Below are positions 16,154 to 23,542 of a stretch of DNA of 41,039 bases, piece by piece (positions within the stretch are counted from its first letter, which is position 1; the number at the start of each line of letters is the position of its first letter). The stretch is from Chlorobium sp. (lineage in GTDB: Bacteria; Bacteroidota; Chlorobiia; Chlorobiales; Chlorobiaceae): positions 1 through 41,039 of the forward strand of contig JANQHQ010000045.1 in the NCBI GenBank assembly GCA_028282595.1, written 5' to 3'. The notes under the pieces are model-generated. The model saw only the letters and a list, made by a program, of their open reading frames with translations, did no database searches and had not been told where the DNA came from. Made by a program: the position numbers and the translations under genes.

Positions 16154-16993
16154 ATGCTGAGCTACTCTTCCGTCAATCTCGATCCCTCGGCCGGAACGGA
16201 GCACGGGGTACTGCTCCTGCACGCCTTCCCGCTATCGGCCGAAATGTGGCAGGCCCAGCTCTCGATGCTCGAACGGCGGCGAGTCGCCGCAGTCGCCCCC
16301 AACATTTACGGCGTCGAAGGGTCTCCCGAAAAAAAAGGGTGGACGTTCGGCGATTACGCCGGGGAACTGGCATCCCTCCTGTCAGCCGTGAAGATGCGTA
16401 AAGCGACGGTCGTCGGTCTTTCCATGGGAGGTTACCAGGCGTTCGAGCTCTGGAGATCTCATCCGGAAACGGTCGCTTCGCTCGTTCTCTGCGATACCAG
16501 AGCCGAACAGGATAACGAGGAGGCGCTGGCGAACCGTCGCGATTTCGCCTCGGCCGTCAGAGCGAGCGGCGCCGAAGAAGCTGTTACGAGAATGCTTCCC
16601 AACGTCTTCGCGCGCAAGGCCTACACCGGCGGGTCGGCCCTCGTCGATACCTTCGGGGCCATCGTGAAAAAGCAGTCCGGCGATGTCATAGCCTCCGCGA
16701 TGGAAGCGATCGCATCGAGAGTCGATTCGGTCGACACGCTTCCACGCATCTCCTGCCCGGTAACCTTCATATACGGGGACGAGGACAAGCTCACGCCGAA
16801 GACTCTGGGGGAATCGATGCAGCAGCGCATCCCCGGTTCGCGGCTCCGCATCATCAACGGCGCGGGGCACCTCAGCAACATGGAACGTCCCGATCTTTTC
16901 AACGACTGTCTCGCAGGACACCTTCAGGAGGTCATCCCGGGATTCGGCTCAGACTTCCAGGTTTCCGATGATGTCGAAAAAGTTGGGGAATGA
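16154..16993 (+). CDS. Alpha/beta-fold hydrolase
   Basis: This 279-residue hydrolase of the BioH/PcaD/YbgC-neighbour type has an oxyanion stretch (LLLHAFPLSAEMW), the nucleophile elbow VVGLSMGGYQAF (Ser near residue 94), an acidic residue in FIYGDEDKLTPK and the catalytic His in NGAGHLSNME. Hydrolysis of an ester, lactone or thioester is expected; the substrate is unknown. ATG 16154 has a CGGAG ribosome site 6 bases upstream. Its last 45 bases overlap the end of the convergent aroA gene, so the C-terminal 14 residues are encoded opposite the AroA C-terminus. Confidence 0.88.
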   Translation: MLSYSSVNLDPSAGTEHGVLLLHAFPLSAEMWQAQLSMLERRRVAAVAPNIYGVEGSPEKKGWTFGDYAGELASLLSAVKMRKATVVGLSMGGYQAFELWRSHPETVASLVLCDTRAEQDNEEALANRRDFASAVRASGAEEAVTRMLPNVFARKAYTGGSALVDTFGAIVKKQSGDVIASAMEAIASRVDSVDTLPRISCPVTFIYGDEDKLTPKTLGESMQQRIPGSRLRIINGAGHLSNMERPDLFNDCLAGHLQEVIPGFGSDFQVSDDVEKVGE

Positions 16994-18253
16994 GACCCCG
17001 ATGACTTCCGAGCCGGAAATTTCCGGCTCCAGACCGAGCGCTCTGCCTGCTATTGCAAAGCTCATGGCGATGCGGTGATCGTGGAAACTTTCCACGACGA
17101 CGTTTTGCGGGGCAATCGCCCCCCTTCCGCTGACCGAGAACCCGTCCGCGAACTCCTCGCACAGGAAACCGAATCGACCCAGGTTCCCCGCGACGGCGGA
17201 AATCCTGTCGCTCTCCTTCGTCCGAAGTTCCGGCGCATTGTGCAATTCGAATTCACCCGTGGCGCAGGCCGAAAGAACGGCCAGCATGGGAATTTCGTCG
17301 ATGATATTGGCGACCGTGGCCGGATCGCCGATTCTGAGAGGAGAGATCGAAGGGGAGTGGCGAACCAGCAGGTCACCGATCTTCTCCCCTCCCTCCGAAC
17401 GGAGATTTTCGATCCCGATGTCGGCTCCGGCATCGACGAGCAGGTCGATATATCCGGCGCGCGTCGGATTGAGACAGACATCCCTCAAGAACACTTCCGA
17501 ACCCGGACAGAGCAGGCCGAGCGCGATCATGAAACATGCGGCCGAAGGATCCGCCGGTATGCAAAACGGCCTTGCCGGGACGGCCTTGCGGCCGGGGACG
17601 ATAACCGCGCGCCGTCCGTCCGGAAGCTCTTCGACGTCGAGACCGAGCATGAGCTCCGTATGATTGCGCGAGGGAAGCGACTCGACAATGCGGCTTTCGC
17701 CTTCGGCGTGCAGGGCCGCGAACGCGACCAGAGACTTGACCTGCGCCGAGGGCACGGGAAGCTCGTAGGAGATCGGCCTCAAGGCCTTCGTTCCCCGGAT
17801 GACGACCGGAGCGGTTCCCTCCGGCGAAAGGGAAACCTCCGCTCCCATGAGACGCAACGGGTCGGCAACCCGCCGCATGGGCCGCTTCATAAGCGAACCG
17901 TCGCCGACCATGGCACTCTCGAACGGCTGCGCGGCGAGTATGCCGGCGAACATCCGCATGGTGCTGCCGGAATTGTTACACATGAGCTCTTTTCCGGGCT
18001 TCGTCAAACTCCACAAACCCCCGGACCTGACGACGACCGTTCGCCGAACATGGCCCTGCGGGGAACGGACCGTTTCCTGCGTAACGCCGATACCGCAGTC
18101 GCGCAGAACACCGAGAGTGGACTGATTGTCGAAACCGCCGGAAAAATTCGTTATCTCGGTCTCGCCGTCCGCAACGGCCGCGATCAGGGCTGCGCGGTGC
18201 GAAATCGACTTGTCCGGGGGAAGATCGAAAACCTCTCCTCTGTATGCTTTCAT
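16949..18253 (-). CDS. aroA: 3-phosphoshikimate 1-carboxyvinyltransferase (EPSP synthase)
   Basis: This 434-residue enzyme condenses shikimate-3-phosphate with phosphoenolpyruvate to give EPSP in aromatic amino acid synthesis. Diagnostic parts are PPDKSISHRAALIAAVADG at the start (Lys and Ser of the S3P site), CNNSGSTMRMFAGILA, PVPSAQVKSLVAFAALHA, RESDRI-type sequence as LRTKESDRISAVAGNL, and FHDHRIAMSFAIAG near the end. It is complete and of normal length. It lies downstream of rpsU, separated by a terminator, so it probably has its own promoter, which would fall at or near the solo repeat end at 18273-18290. Confidence 0.97.
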   Translation of the reverse strand: MKAYRGEVFDLPPDKSISHRAALIAAVADGETEITNFSGGFDNQSTLGVLRDCGIGVTQETVRSPQGHVRRTVVVRSGGLWSLTKPGKELMCNNSGSTMRMFAGILAAQPFESAMVGDGSLMKRPMRRVADPLRLMGAEVSLSPEGTAPVVIRGTKALRPISYELPVPSAQVKSLVAFAALHAEGESRIVESLPSRNHTELMLGLDVEELPDGRRAVIVPGRKAVPARPFCIPADPSAACFMIALGLLCPGSEVFLRDVCLNPTRAGYIDLLVDAGADIGIENLRSEGGEKIGDLLVRHSPSISPLRIGDPATVANIIDEIPMLAVLSACATGEFELHNAPELRTKESDRISAVAGNLGRFGFLCEEFADGFSVSGRGAIAPQNVVVESFHDHRIAMSFAIAGRALGLEPEISGSEVIGVSFPNFFDIIGNLEV

Positions 18254-18272
18254 GGCATGATGCTGCTTGGAT

Positions 18273-18290
18273 CAATTAATAGAGGTGCCT
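18273..18290 (+). repeat. Solo terminal repeat of the MITE-like family, copy F
   Basis: CAATTAATAGAGGTGCCT matches the right end of copy A (CAATTAATAGAGATGCCC) over 16 of 18 bases, but no other part of the element is present. It is about 20 bases upstream of the aroA start and so lies in the aroA leader or promoter. Confidence 0.6.
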
Positions 18291-18313
18291 GATAATAACG
18301 GCCCGCCGGAGGC

Positions 18314-18344
18314 AAAAAAAAAGCAACTCCCGCAGGAGCTGCTT
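18314..18344 (-). terminator. Intrinsic terminator of rpsU
   Basis: On the minus strand, AAGCAGCTCC/GGAGTTGCTT (10-bp stem with one mismatched pair) closes on a four-base loop and is followed by an uninterrupted run of T (A-tract at 18314-18322 on the plus strand). It is placed about 30 bases after the rpsU stop. Confidence 0.9.
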
Positions 18345-18372
18345 CCTTTTTTCTCCCTGGATCGACAGGCAA

Positions 18373-18570
18373 TCAGGAATTGCGCTCTTCATTGGCCCTC
18401 TGAGCCCTGCGCTTGCCTCTCGAACGCTTGAGGCGGTTCTCGATCGAAGGCTTGACAAAGTAAGCCTTCTTGCGAAACTCTTTCAGAACACCCGCGCGCT
18501 CGTACTTTTTCTTGAAACGCTTGAGCATCTTGTCGATGGACTCGTTGTCGTTAGACTGTACACTTACCAA
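18373..18570 (-). CDS. rpsU: 30S ribosomal protein S21
   Basis: This 65-residue basic protein of the small ribosomal subunit is near the anti-Shine-Dalgarno end of 16S rRNA. ESIDKMLKRFKKKYERAG and LKEFRKKAYFVKPS are characteristic S21 sequences, ending in an Arg-rich tail. The start is TTG, not ATG: the frame has no ATG that keeps the conserved VSVQ start, and a strong AAGGAGGTG lies 7 bases before TTG 18570. It follows the zinc-ribbon gene by 26 bases and is closed by a terminator, so the two form an operon. Confidence 0.96.
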   Translation of the reverse strand: MVSVQSNDNESIDKMLKRFKKKYERAGVLKEFRKKAYFVKPSIENRLKRSRGKRRAQRANEERNS

Positions 18571-18577
18571 CTTTTTT

Positions 18578-18586
18578 CACCTCCTT
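18578..18586 (-). promoter_or_regulatory. Shine-Dalgarno site fixing the TTG start of rpsU
   Basis: AAGGAGGTG on the minus strand is a near-perfect complement of the 16S rRNA 3' end. With seven bases between it and TTG 18570, it decides the start of the S21 gene. Confidence 0.88.
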
Positions 18587-18596
18587 GCAGGCTGTT

Positions 18597-19238
18597 TTAT
18601 CGTTTCAGTTTCATTTTCAGAATATCGGTCAATGATTCCGTCCCTCCCGGATCCTCCTGGTTCACCCGGACGTTTTCGAGCAGCTGTTTTCTGCCGCTCT
18701 TTATGAATTCCACGATGATCACGTGCGCTCCGCTTCCTGTCGCGTTCTTCTCCCGAACGACGCCGACCTCGTCAAGCGACTTGTGGTAGACCGCATCTCC
18801 CTGGGCGTAAATACCGTGCGGTGAATACAACTGGCAATCGTCCGGCTTCAGTTCGTCGAGATTCAGTTCCCTGTCGATCTGTATCTGCCACTCCTTGAGG
18901 AGGTGCACCTGATTGCAGCACGAACAGCGTATCCAGTAGCGGTTCTCGGCCGCCGACTGGTTGTTTTCTCCGGACATCTCCCCGGAGCCGGCCGATGCCG
19001 GAGCCTCGATTTCACAGAGCGGGTCGTAATCCTTCGGCTTGTCCGAGGGTTTCCACTCTCCGACGAAAACCTGCTCGGTCACCTCTCCGCACCCCTCGCA
19101 AAAACCGGGCTTGATCTTGCCCTCCAAAATGTACTGCCTTTTCCTGGAATCGATTACCGGCGGCTGCCGGTCAGCGTCTGCAGGCTCAGCGGGTTGCTTG
19201 ACGATCTTTCTCTTACGTGTTTTCTTTTCCGCAGTCAT
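18597..19238 (-). CDS. Unknown zinc-ribbon protein with C-terminal SH3-like (CarD/KOW-like) domain
   Basis: This 213-residue protein is not matched to a named family. A basic N-terminus (EKKTRKRKIVK) precedes CEGCGEV near residue 47 and CSCCNQVH near residue 105. These two CXXC pairs, about 57 residues apart, could bind one zinc ion. The last 80 residues (YSPHGIYAQGDAVYHKSLDE, VGVVREKN, VIIVEFIKSGRKQLLENV) look like a small beta-barrel of the SH3/KOW/CarD type, as used for binding RNA, RNA polymerase or ribosome. Location just before rpsU, probably in one transcript, suggests a role in translation or transcription. The ribosome site is GAGGTGT just before ATG 19238. Confidence 0.72.
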   Translation of the reverse strand: MTAEKKTRKRKIVKQPAEPADADRQPPVIDSRKRQYILEGKIKPGFCEGCGEVTEQVFVGEWKPSDKPKDYDPLCEIEAPASAGSGEMSGENNQSAAENRYWIRCSCCNQVHLLKEWQIQIDRELNLDELKPDDCQLYSPHGIYAQGDAVYHKSLDEVGVVREKNATGSGAHVIIVEFIKSGRKQLLENVRVNQEDPGGTESLTDILKMKLKR

Positions 19239-19379
19239 ACACCTCTTTCTTTACGTCGTGTTTTCCCGACAGGAAAGCGTTCGGAGTCCCCCACCCGGCG
19301 ATACTCGAAGAGTGCCCTCAGGATTGCTTAAATACGTAAATCTCCCAAAAAAATCAACCGATTAATTCAACCGCCGCCT

Positions 19380-20753
19380 TCACTTGTGCGTAAAAGCCTC
19401 GATAAGATCCGATCTGGTAAGAAGTTGAAGCCTGCCGTCGGAGAGGGAAATGAGAACGCCCGAAGTACTTTCCTGCAATTTTTCCGAGAGCTCGGCAATA
19501 GTTGCGTTCGGCGGACAGACGGGAAAGGGCTGCTCCATGTATCCGACGACCTTCGAATTCATCGCCTCGTCGTTCTCGATCAGGATCGAGAGGATCTTGT
19601 TCTCGCTGATGCTCCCGATCGCCGTCCCGTAGGAAACCACCGGGAGCTGTGACACATCGTTCTGACGCATCATTTCAAACACTTCGGCAAGCGTGTGCTC
19701 GGGATTTGCGACAATGATATCTTTTCTTGTCTTCAGGCCGACGATATCCTCTGCCGTCATCTCGCTTCTGGACGGCGAGGGTTTCGAGTAAAACCCCTTC
19801 CGCTTCATCCATTCGTCGTTATACATCTTGCTGAGGTAGTAGCCCCCGTAGTCGCTCAGCATGACCACCACCTTCGCGCTCGCGTCGAGATGCACGCCTG
19901 CCCTGAGTGCGGCGAACATCGCCGCCCCGGAGGAACCTCCGGCGAACAGGCCCTCGGAACGCAGCATATCCCTTCCGCAATTGAACGCATCACGGTCGGT
20001 GACCGGCACGATATCGTCAACGACCTCCGGGTCCCAGTGCTTCGACTCGGAAAACGCTCCGATTTCCTCCAGCTCGTAACCTGCCGCCGGACCGGGGAGA
20101 CCCCTGTGGAAAAGGTCGCGGTAAATCGATCCTTCGGGCTCGACACCGATGATCTTGACTCCACTGTTCCTGGACTTCAGATAGGAGCCGAGCCCCGAGG
20201 CCATGGCGCCCGAAATAACCGGAACGAACAGATGAGTGATCCCGCCTTCGGTCTGCTCCCAGATTTCCGGACCGGTAGCCTCAAGATGCACCTCGCGGTT
20301 CAGTCCGTTGTCGTACATGTTCGTGAAGTATGCGTGGGAAAGGTTCTCCACGAGACTTTCGGCGACGTTGACGCAGCTCCTGGGTTCACCCGGAAGAGCG
20401 TCCGAAGGGGAAATGACCACTTCGGCGCCCAGAGCCTTGAGCACCTGCTGCTTTTCTCTGGAAATCTTGTCCGGCACGACAAGCAGCACCTTGTATCCCT
20501 TCGTCGAAGCGGCCATTGCAAGGGCGATGCCGCTGCACCCGTATGTCCAGTCGACAAGGGTCATGCCCGGCTCGATCAGCCGTTCGTTTTCCGCATGCTC
20601 TATGATCGAGTTGGCGACCCGGCAGTAATGAGTGCCCGAAGGGTTCATGTACTCCACCTTGGCCAGAATCGACGGGCCTTCACGGCGGGTCAAGCGGTTG
20701 ATGAGAACCATCGGGGTCCGCCCTGTGCTGTCGAAAATGTTCTGCTGCCACAT
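19380..20753 (-). CDS. Cystathionine-beta-synthase-like protein lacking the PLP lysine, with two CBS domains
   Basis: This 457-residue protein has the CBS/CysK fold type II layout plus a C-terminal CBS-domain pair (MTAEDIVGLKTRKDIIVANP to the end). In active relatives the PLP lysine sits in N-P-x-x-S-V-K-x-R; here the segment reads NPSGTHYCR (residues 37-45), with Tyr43 in place of Lys. The substrate loop TSGNTG is TYGCSG (70-75), and the phosphate-binding GTGGT is replaced by ISGAM. LFAGGSSGAA and GVEPEGS are kept. The nucleotides were re-read in both places and the frame is intact. It may be a ligand-sensing pseudoenzyme that uses the CBS pair to bind adenosyl nucleotides; a catalytic role with another cofactor is possible. 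ATG 20753 is used; upstream open frame lacks family similarity. Confidence 0.85.
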   Translation of the reverse strand: MWQQNIFDSTGRTPMVLINRLTRREGPSILAKVEYMNPSGTHYCRVANSIIEHAENERLIEPGMTLVDWTYGCSGIALAMAASTKGYKVLLVVPDKISREKQQVLKALGAEVVISPSDALPGEPRSCVNVAESLVENLSHAYFTNMYDNGLNREVHLEATGPEIWEQTEGGITHLFVPVISGAMASGLGSYLKSRNSGVKIIGVEPEGSIYRDLFHRGLPGPAAGYELEEIGAFSESKHWDPEVVDDIVPVTDRDAFNCGRDMLRSEGLFAGGSSGAAMFAALRAGVHLDASAKVVVMLSDYGGYYLSKMYNDEWMKRKGFYSKPSPSRSEMTAEDIVGLKTRKDIIVANPEHTLAEVFEMMRQNDVSQLPVVSYGTAIGSISENKILSILIENDEAMNSKVVGYMEQPFPVCPPNATIAELSEKLQESTSGVLISLSDGRLQLLTRSDLIEAFTHK

Positions 20754-20889
20754 TTCGCTTATGGAAAAAAGATTCTTTTTGCCGGAAAGCCTTTTGCCGA
20801 AACGCCAAAAAGGGCTGCCGGCAGGGTTCCGGCACCGGTGAACGCACGCGCCTCTACAATGTAACGGACTTGAAAAACAAGAACAAAAT

Positions 20890-22116
20890 ATGTTTTTTAC
20901 AGGAAAGATACGGCCCGCTTCCCCGGGGCGCCATCTCAGCTCACTACCACCGACCGCATCATTGACAACCGATACCAGAACGTCTGAACACCCCGGCGAA
21001 GGCCCGGAAGAACACCTGGCCGAAGCTCTTGTCTCGACCGGCAATCTTGCGCACAACTATCGCCGCGTCAGGGAAAGGACGGGAGAGACGTGCCGCGTCA
21101 TGGGTATCGTCAAGGCAAACGCTTACGGGCACGGCGCAAACCATGTATCGAAAACGCTCGAATCCCTCGGGGTCCGGGATTTCGGCGTGGCGAACATCGA
21201 TGAAGCCATTCGCCTGAGAACCTCGCAAAGCATTTCCGGCGGAGCCTCGGTGCTGGCGTTCTGCTCTCCGCCGCCGTCACACATCCCGTTCTATCTGCGC
21301 CACGACGTCCAGGCCACGATCTGCGATTTCGACACCCTGCGCGCGGCCGAGGCCGTCGCCGGTTCGGAAAACCGGACGCTCGGGATACACGTCAAGATCG
21401 ATACCGGAATGGGAAGGCTCGGCATCGCTCCGGCAGCCGCTTTCAGTCTCCTCACGGCGGTCGAGGAAAGCCCCTCGTTGAGGCTCGAGGGAGTCTACAC
21501 GCATTTCGCACAGAGCACCAGTCAGGACTCGTTCACCAGACAACAGTTCGAAACCTTCCGCGACCTGTGCACGGAATTCGAGCACCGCGCCCGACGCCGG
21601 ATCTGCAAGCACGTCGCCAACAGCGGGGCGATTCTCTGCAACCCGGAAACCGTGCTCGACATGGTGCGTCCGGGAATCATGCTTTACGGCTATCGTCCCG
21701 ACGACGGAACGCCCTCCGGCGCCGACCTGAAACCGGTCATGCAGTTACGGGCAAAGGTCATCTTCGTCAAGGAGGTCGAGGCCGGGGCCACCGTCAGTTA
21801 CAACCGCACCTGGACCGCTCCGTCGAAACGCCGGATCGCAACGGTCGCGGCGGGCTATGCCGACGGGTACCACAGGATGCTGTCGAACCGTTCGAGGGTC
21901 TCCATCGGAGGACGCTTCTTCCGTCAGGCGGGCACGGTCACCATGGACCAGATCATGGTGGATCTCGGCGACGACGACCTCGTGCGGCCGGGAGACCATG
22001 CGGTGCTTTTCGGATGGGATGGCCCGCCGGTCGACGAACTGGCGAAACATGCCGGGACGATCAGCTACGAGCTGCTCTGCGCCGTCTCCTCGAGGGTCAC
22101 GAGAACCGTCGTATAA
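20890..22116 (+). CDS. alr: Alanine racemase
   Basis: This 408-residue PLP enzyme supplies D-alanine for peptidoglycan. VMGIVKANAYGHGA near residue 75 carries the PLP lysine, and HVKIDTGMGRLGI, VANSGAIL and RPGIMLYGY are classic. VSYNRTWTAP places the catalytic Tyr, and VTMDQIMVDLGD contains the conserved MD. The extra 45-residue N-terminus (to GEGPEEHLAEAL) is poorly conserved, so an internal start is possible. It is divergent from the CBS-like gene across 136 bases, where ACGCGCCTCTACAA at 20846-20859 weakly resembles a repeat end. Confidence 0.93.
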   Translation: MFFTGKIRPASPGRHLSSLPPTASLTTDTRTSEHPGEGPEEHLAEALVSTGNLAHNYRRVRERTGETCRVMGIVKANAYGHGANHVSKTLESLGVRDFGVANIDEAIRLRTSQSISGGASVLAFCSPPPSHIPFYLRHDVQATICDFDTLRAAEAVAGSENRTLGIHVKIDTGMGRLGIAPAAAFSLLTAVEESPSLRLEGVYTHFAQSTSQDSFTRQQFETFRDLCTEFEHRARRRICKHVANSGAILCNPETVLDMVRPGIMLYGYRPDDGTPSGADLKPVMQLRAKVIFVKEVEAGATVSYNRTWTAPSKRRIATVAAGYADGYHRMLSNRSRVSIGGRFFRQAGTVTMDQIMVDLGDDDLVRPGDHAVLFGWDGPPVDELAKHAGTISYELLCAVSSRVTRTVV

Positions 22117-22145
22117 ACCGGTGGCGAACCGCCGCCACTCTGAAC

Positions 22146-22631
22146 ATGAAGGCAAGAGACTCCATTGCGTCGGCTCTCGGGCTGACGCGCGCCGAAATGA
22201 CGGTCATCGCGCTGCTGATGCTGTTTCTCATGCTCGGACTCGCACTGAGAAGCGGCGACTCGATCCGCGAAACCGCCGAACGCGACCGCGCGGACCTGAA
22301 CGAACGGTTCAGCGATGCACAGTTGGACAGTCTGCTCAGGGAAGCCGAGGCGCTCGAAGCCTCCCTTGCCGAAACCGGTGCGGCGGACAGCGGGACGGAA
22401 AACCCGCCGTCCGTCAGACGGAGCGCCGGAACTTCAAAAATCGTTTTTTCACGCGCCAGCGCGGCGGAACTGGAGAGTATCCCGGGCATCAGCAGCGTAC
22501 TGGCCGAACGCCTTGTCGAGTTCAGAAATTCACGTCGGGGAAAAGTTGAAAGATTCCGTGATTTTTTGGATGTTAAAGGCATCGGACGGAAAAGAATGGA
22601 AACTCTTCAACAGCACCTCGTTCTCGAGTAA
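22146..22631 (+). CDS. ComEA-like helix-hairpin-helix protein
   Basis: This 161-residue protein is anchored by one N-terminal transmembrane helix (residues 18-35, MTVIALLMLFLMLGLALR), followed by a charged linker and a C-terminal HhH pair (ELESIPGISSVLAERLVEFR and FLDVKGIGRKRMETLQQHL). This is the ComEA arrangement for DNA binding outside the inner membrane during uptake, though other HhH proteins look alike and no other competence gene is nearby. It lies 30 bases after alr, and the next gene starts immediately after its stop. Confidence 0.8.
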   Translation: MKARDSIASALGLTRAEMTVIALLMLFLMLGLALRSGDSIRETAERDRADLNERFSDAQLDSLLREAEALEASLAETGAADSGTENPPSVRRSAGTSKIVFSRASAAELESIPGISSVLAERLVEFRNSRRGKVERFRDFLDVKGIGRKRMETLQQHLVLE

Positions 22632-23525
22632 ATGAACACCGTACGACACGCATGCGCGATCGACCGGTACGCAACGGCGCTGGTCGGCATCGAACACGAT
22701 CCCGACCGGGGCTACAACATCACGCAATGCCGAACCCTGCGCGCCGGACTGCAGGAGTTTTCGGCCGACCCGAAGCCGCTTAAAAAACTGGGCTCCCTGC
22801 TCAGCAAGGCCGGCGTCGATACCCTCACGTTCTCATTCCGCTCTCCGGCCCTCTTTCCTCTCGATACGCTGCTCCCTTCGACCATTTCCCGGGAAGCCTT
22901 CGAAACCCACTGCAGGGCTGAAGCCGCCGGTCTTCTCACGAGACCGGAAGAGTACCGGCACGACTCCATTCCCTATGCCGCCGACAGCAATGCCGCATCC
23001 TTGCGGCGGCATCTCCTGCTCTACTACCCCGGCCACATAGGCGAAACCCTCGCCGAGCGCCTCGGAACGCTCTGCACCGTCTCCGGCGTCTCGCACTGTC
23101 TCACCCCGGTGATCCTCAGCGTAGCGGCCACCGGCAAACCGTTCGCGCTTCTCGAACTCGAACAGGAATACGCAACCCTTTCGGCGGGGAAAAACGGCGG
23201 GGTGGAGCGATTCAGGTACTGGCCGGCGAACCACGAAAGCGATGCGGAGTATTTCGGCATCCGCGAACTGCTTCTGGACCGTCGCCACGGGGAATACCCG
23301 GTCTATGTCACGGGGACGCGGGCCGCGGAACGGGCCCTGGTGGAAAAGATCGCACGCGGAACCGGGCAAACGATCCGGCCGTTCAACCTTGCCGAGCTGT
23401 TTTCGATCGCCTGCAACAGGCGATTCTCATGCGGCGGCGGCGCCGAACAGAGAGCCCTCGCCACAGCCCTCCTGGCGCTGCTGCCCGAAACGGCTCCCGC
23501 TCCTCTTCCGGTCGAAACCGTCTGA
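22632..23525 (+). CDS. Hypothetical protein, possibly actin-fold (PilM-like)
   Basis: This 297-residue protein was not recognised. Its ATG directly follows the TAA of the ComEA-like gene with no gap, so the two must be translated from one mRNA. The pattern of strands (ATALVGIEHDP, LTFSFRSPALFP, FALLELEQEYATLSAG, EYPVYVTG followed by a helix) and the closing ELFSIACNR weakly recall actin-like PilM/HSP70-fold proteins. It has no signal peptide and no transmembrane helix. A function linked to DNA uptake or pili would suit its neighbour but is only a guess. Confidence 0.6.
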   Translation: MNTVRHACAIDRYATALVGIEHDPDRGYNITQCRTLRAGLQEFSADPKPLKKLGSLLSKAGVDTLTFSFRSPALFPLDTLLPSTISREAFETHCRAEAAGLLTRPEEYRHDSIPYAADSNAASLRRHLLLYYPGHIGETLAERLGTLCTVSGVSHCLTPVILSVAATGKPFALLELEQEYATLSAGKNGGVERFRYWPANHESDAEYFGIRELLLDRRHGEYPVYVTGTRAAERALVEKIARGTGQTIRPFNLAELFSIACNRRFSCGGGAEQRALATALLALLPETAPAPLPVETV

Positions 23526-23542
23526 ACGCTTGCGGCAACCGT

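Noticed and set aside
20846..20859. ACGCGCCTCTACAA as a ninth repeat end
   Set aside because: Only 11 of 14 bases match the copy G end and no scaffold follows; chance is not excluded.
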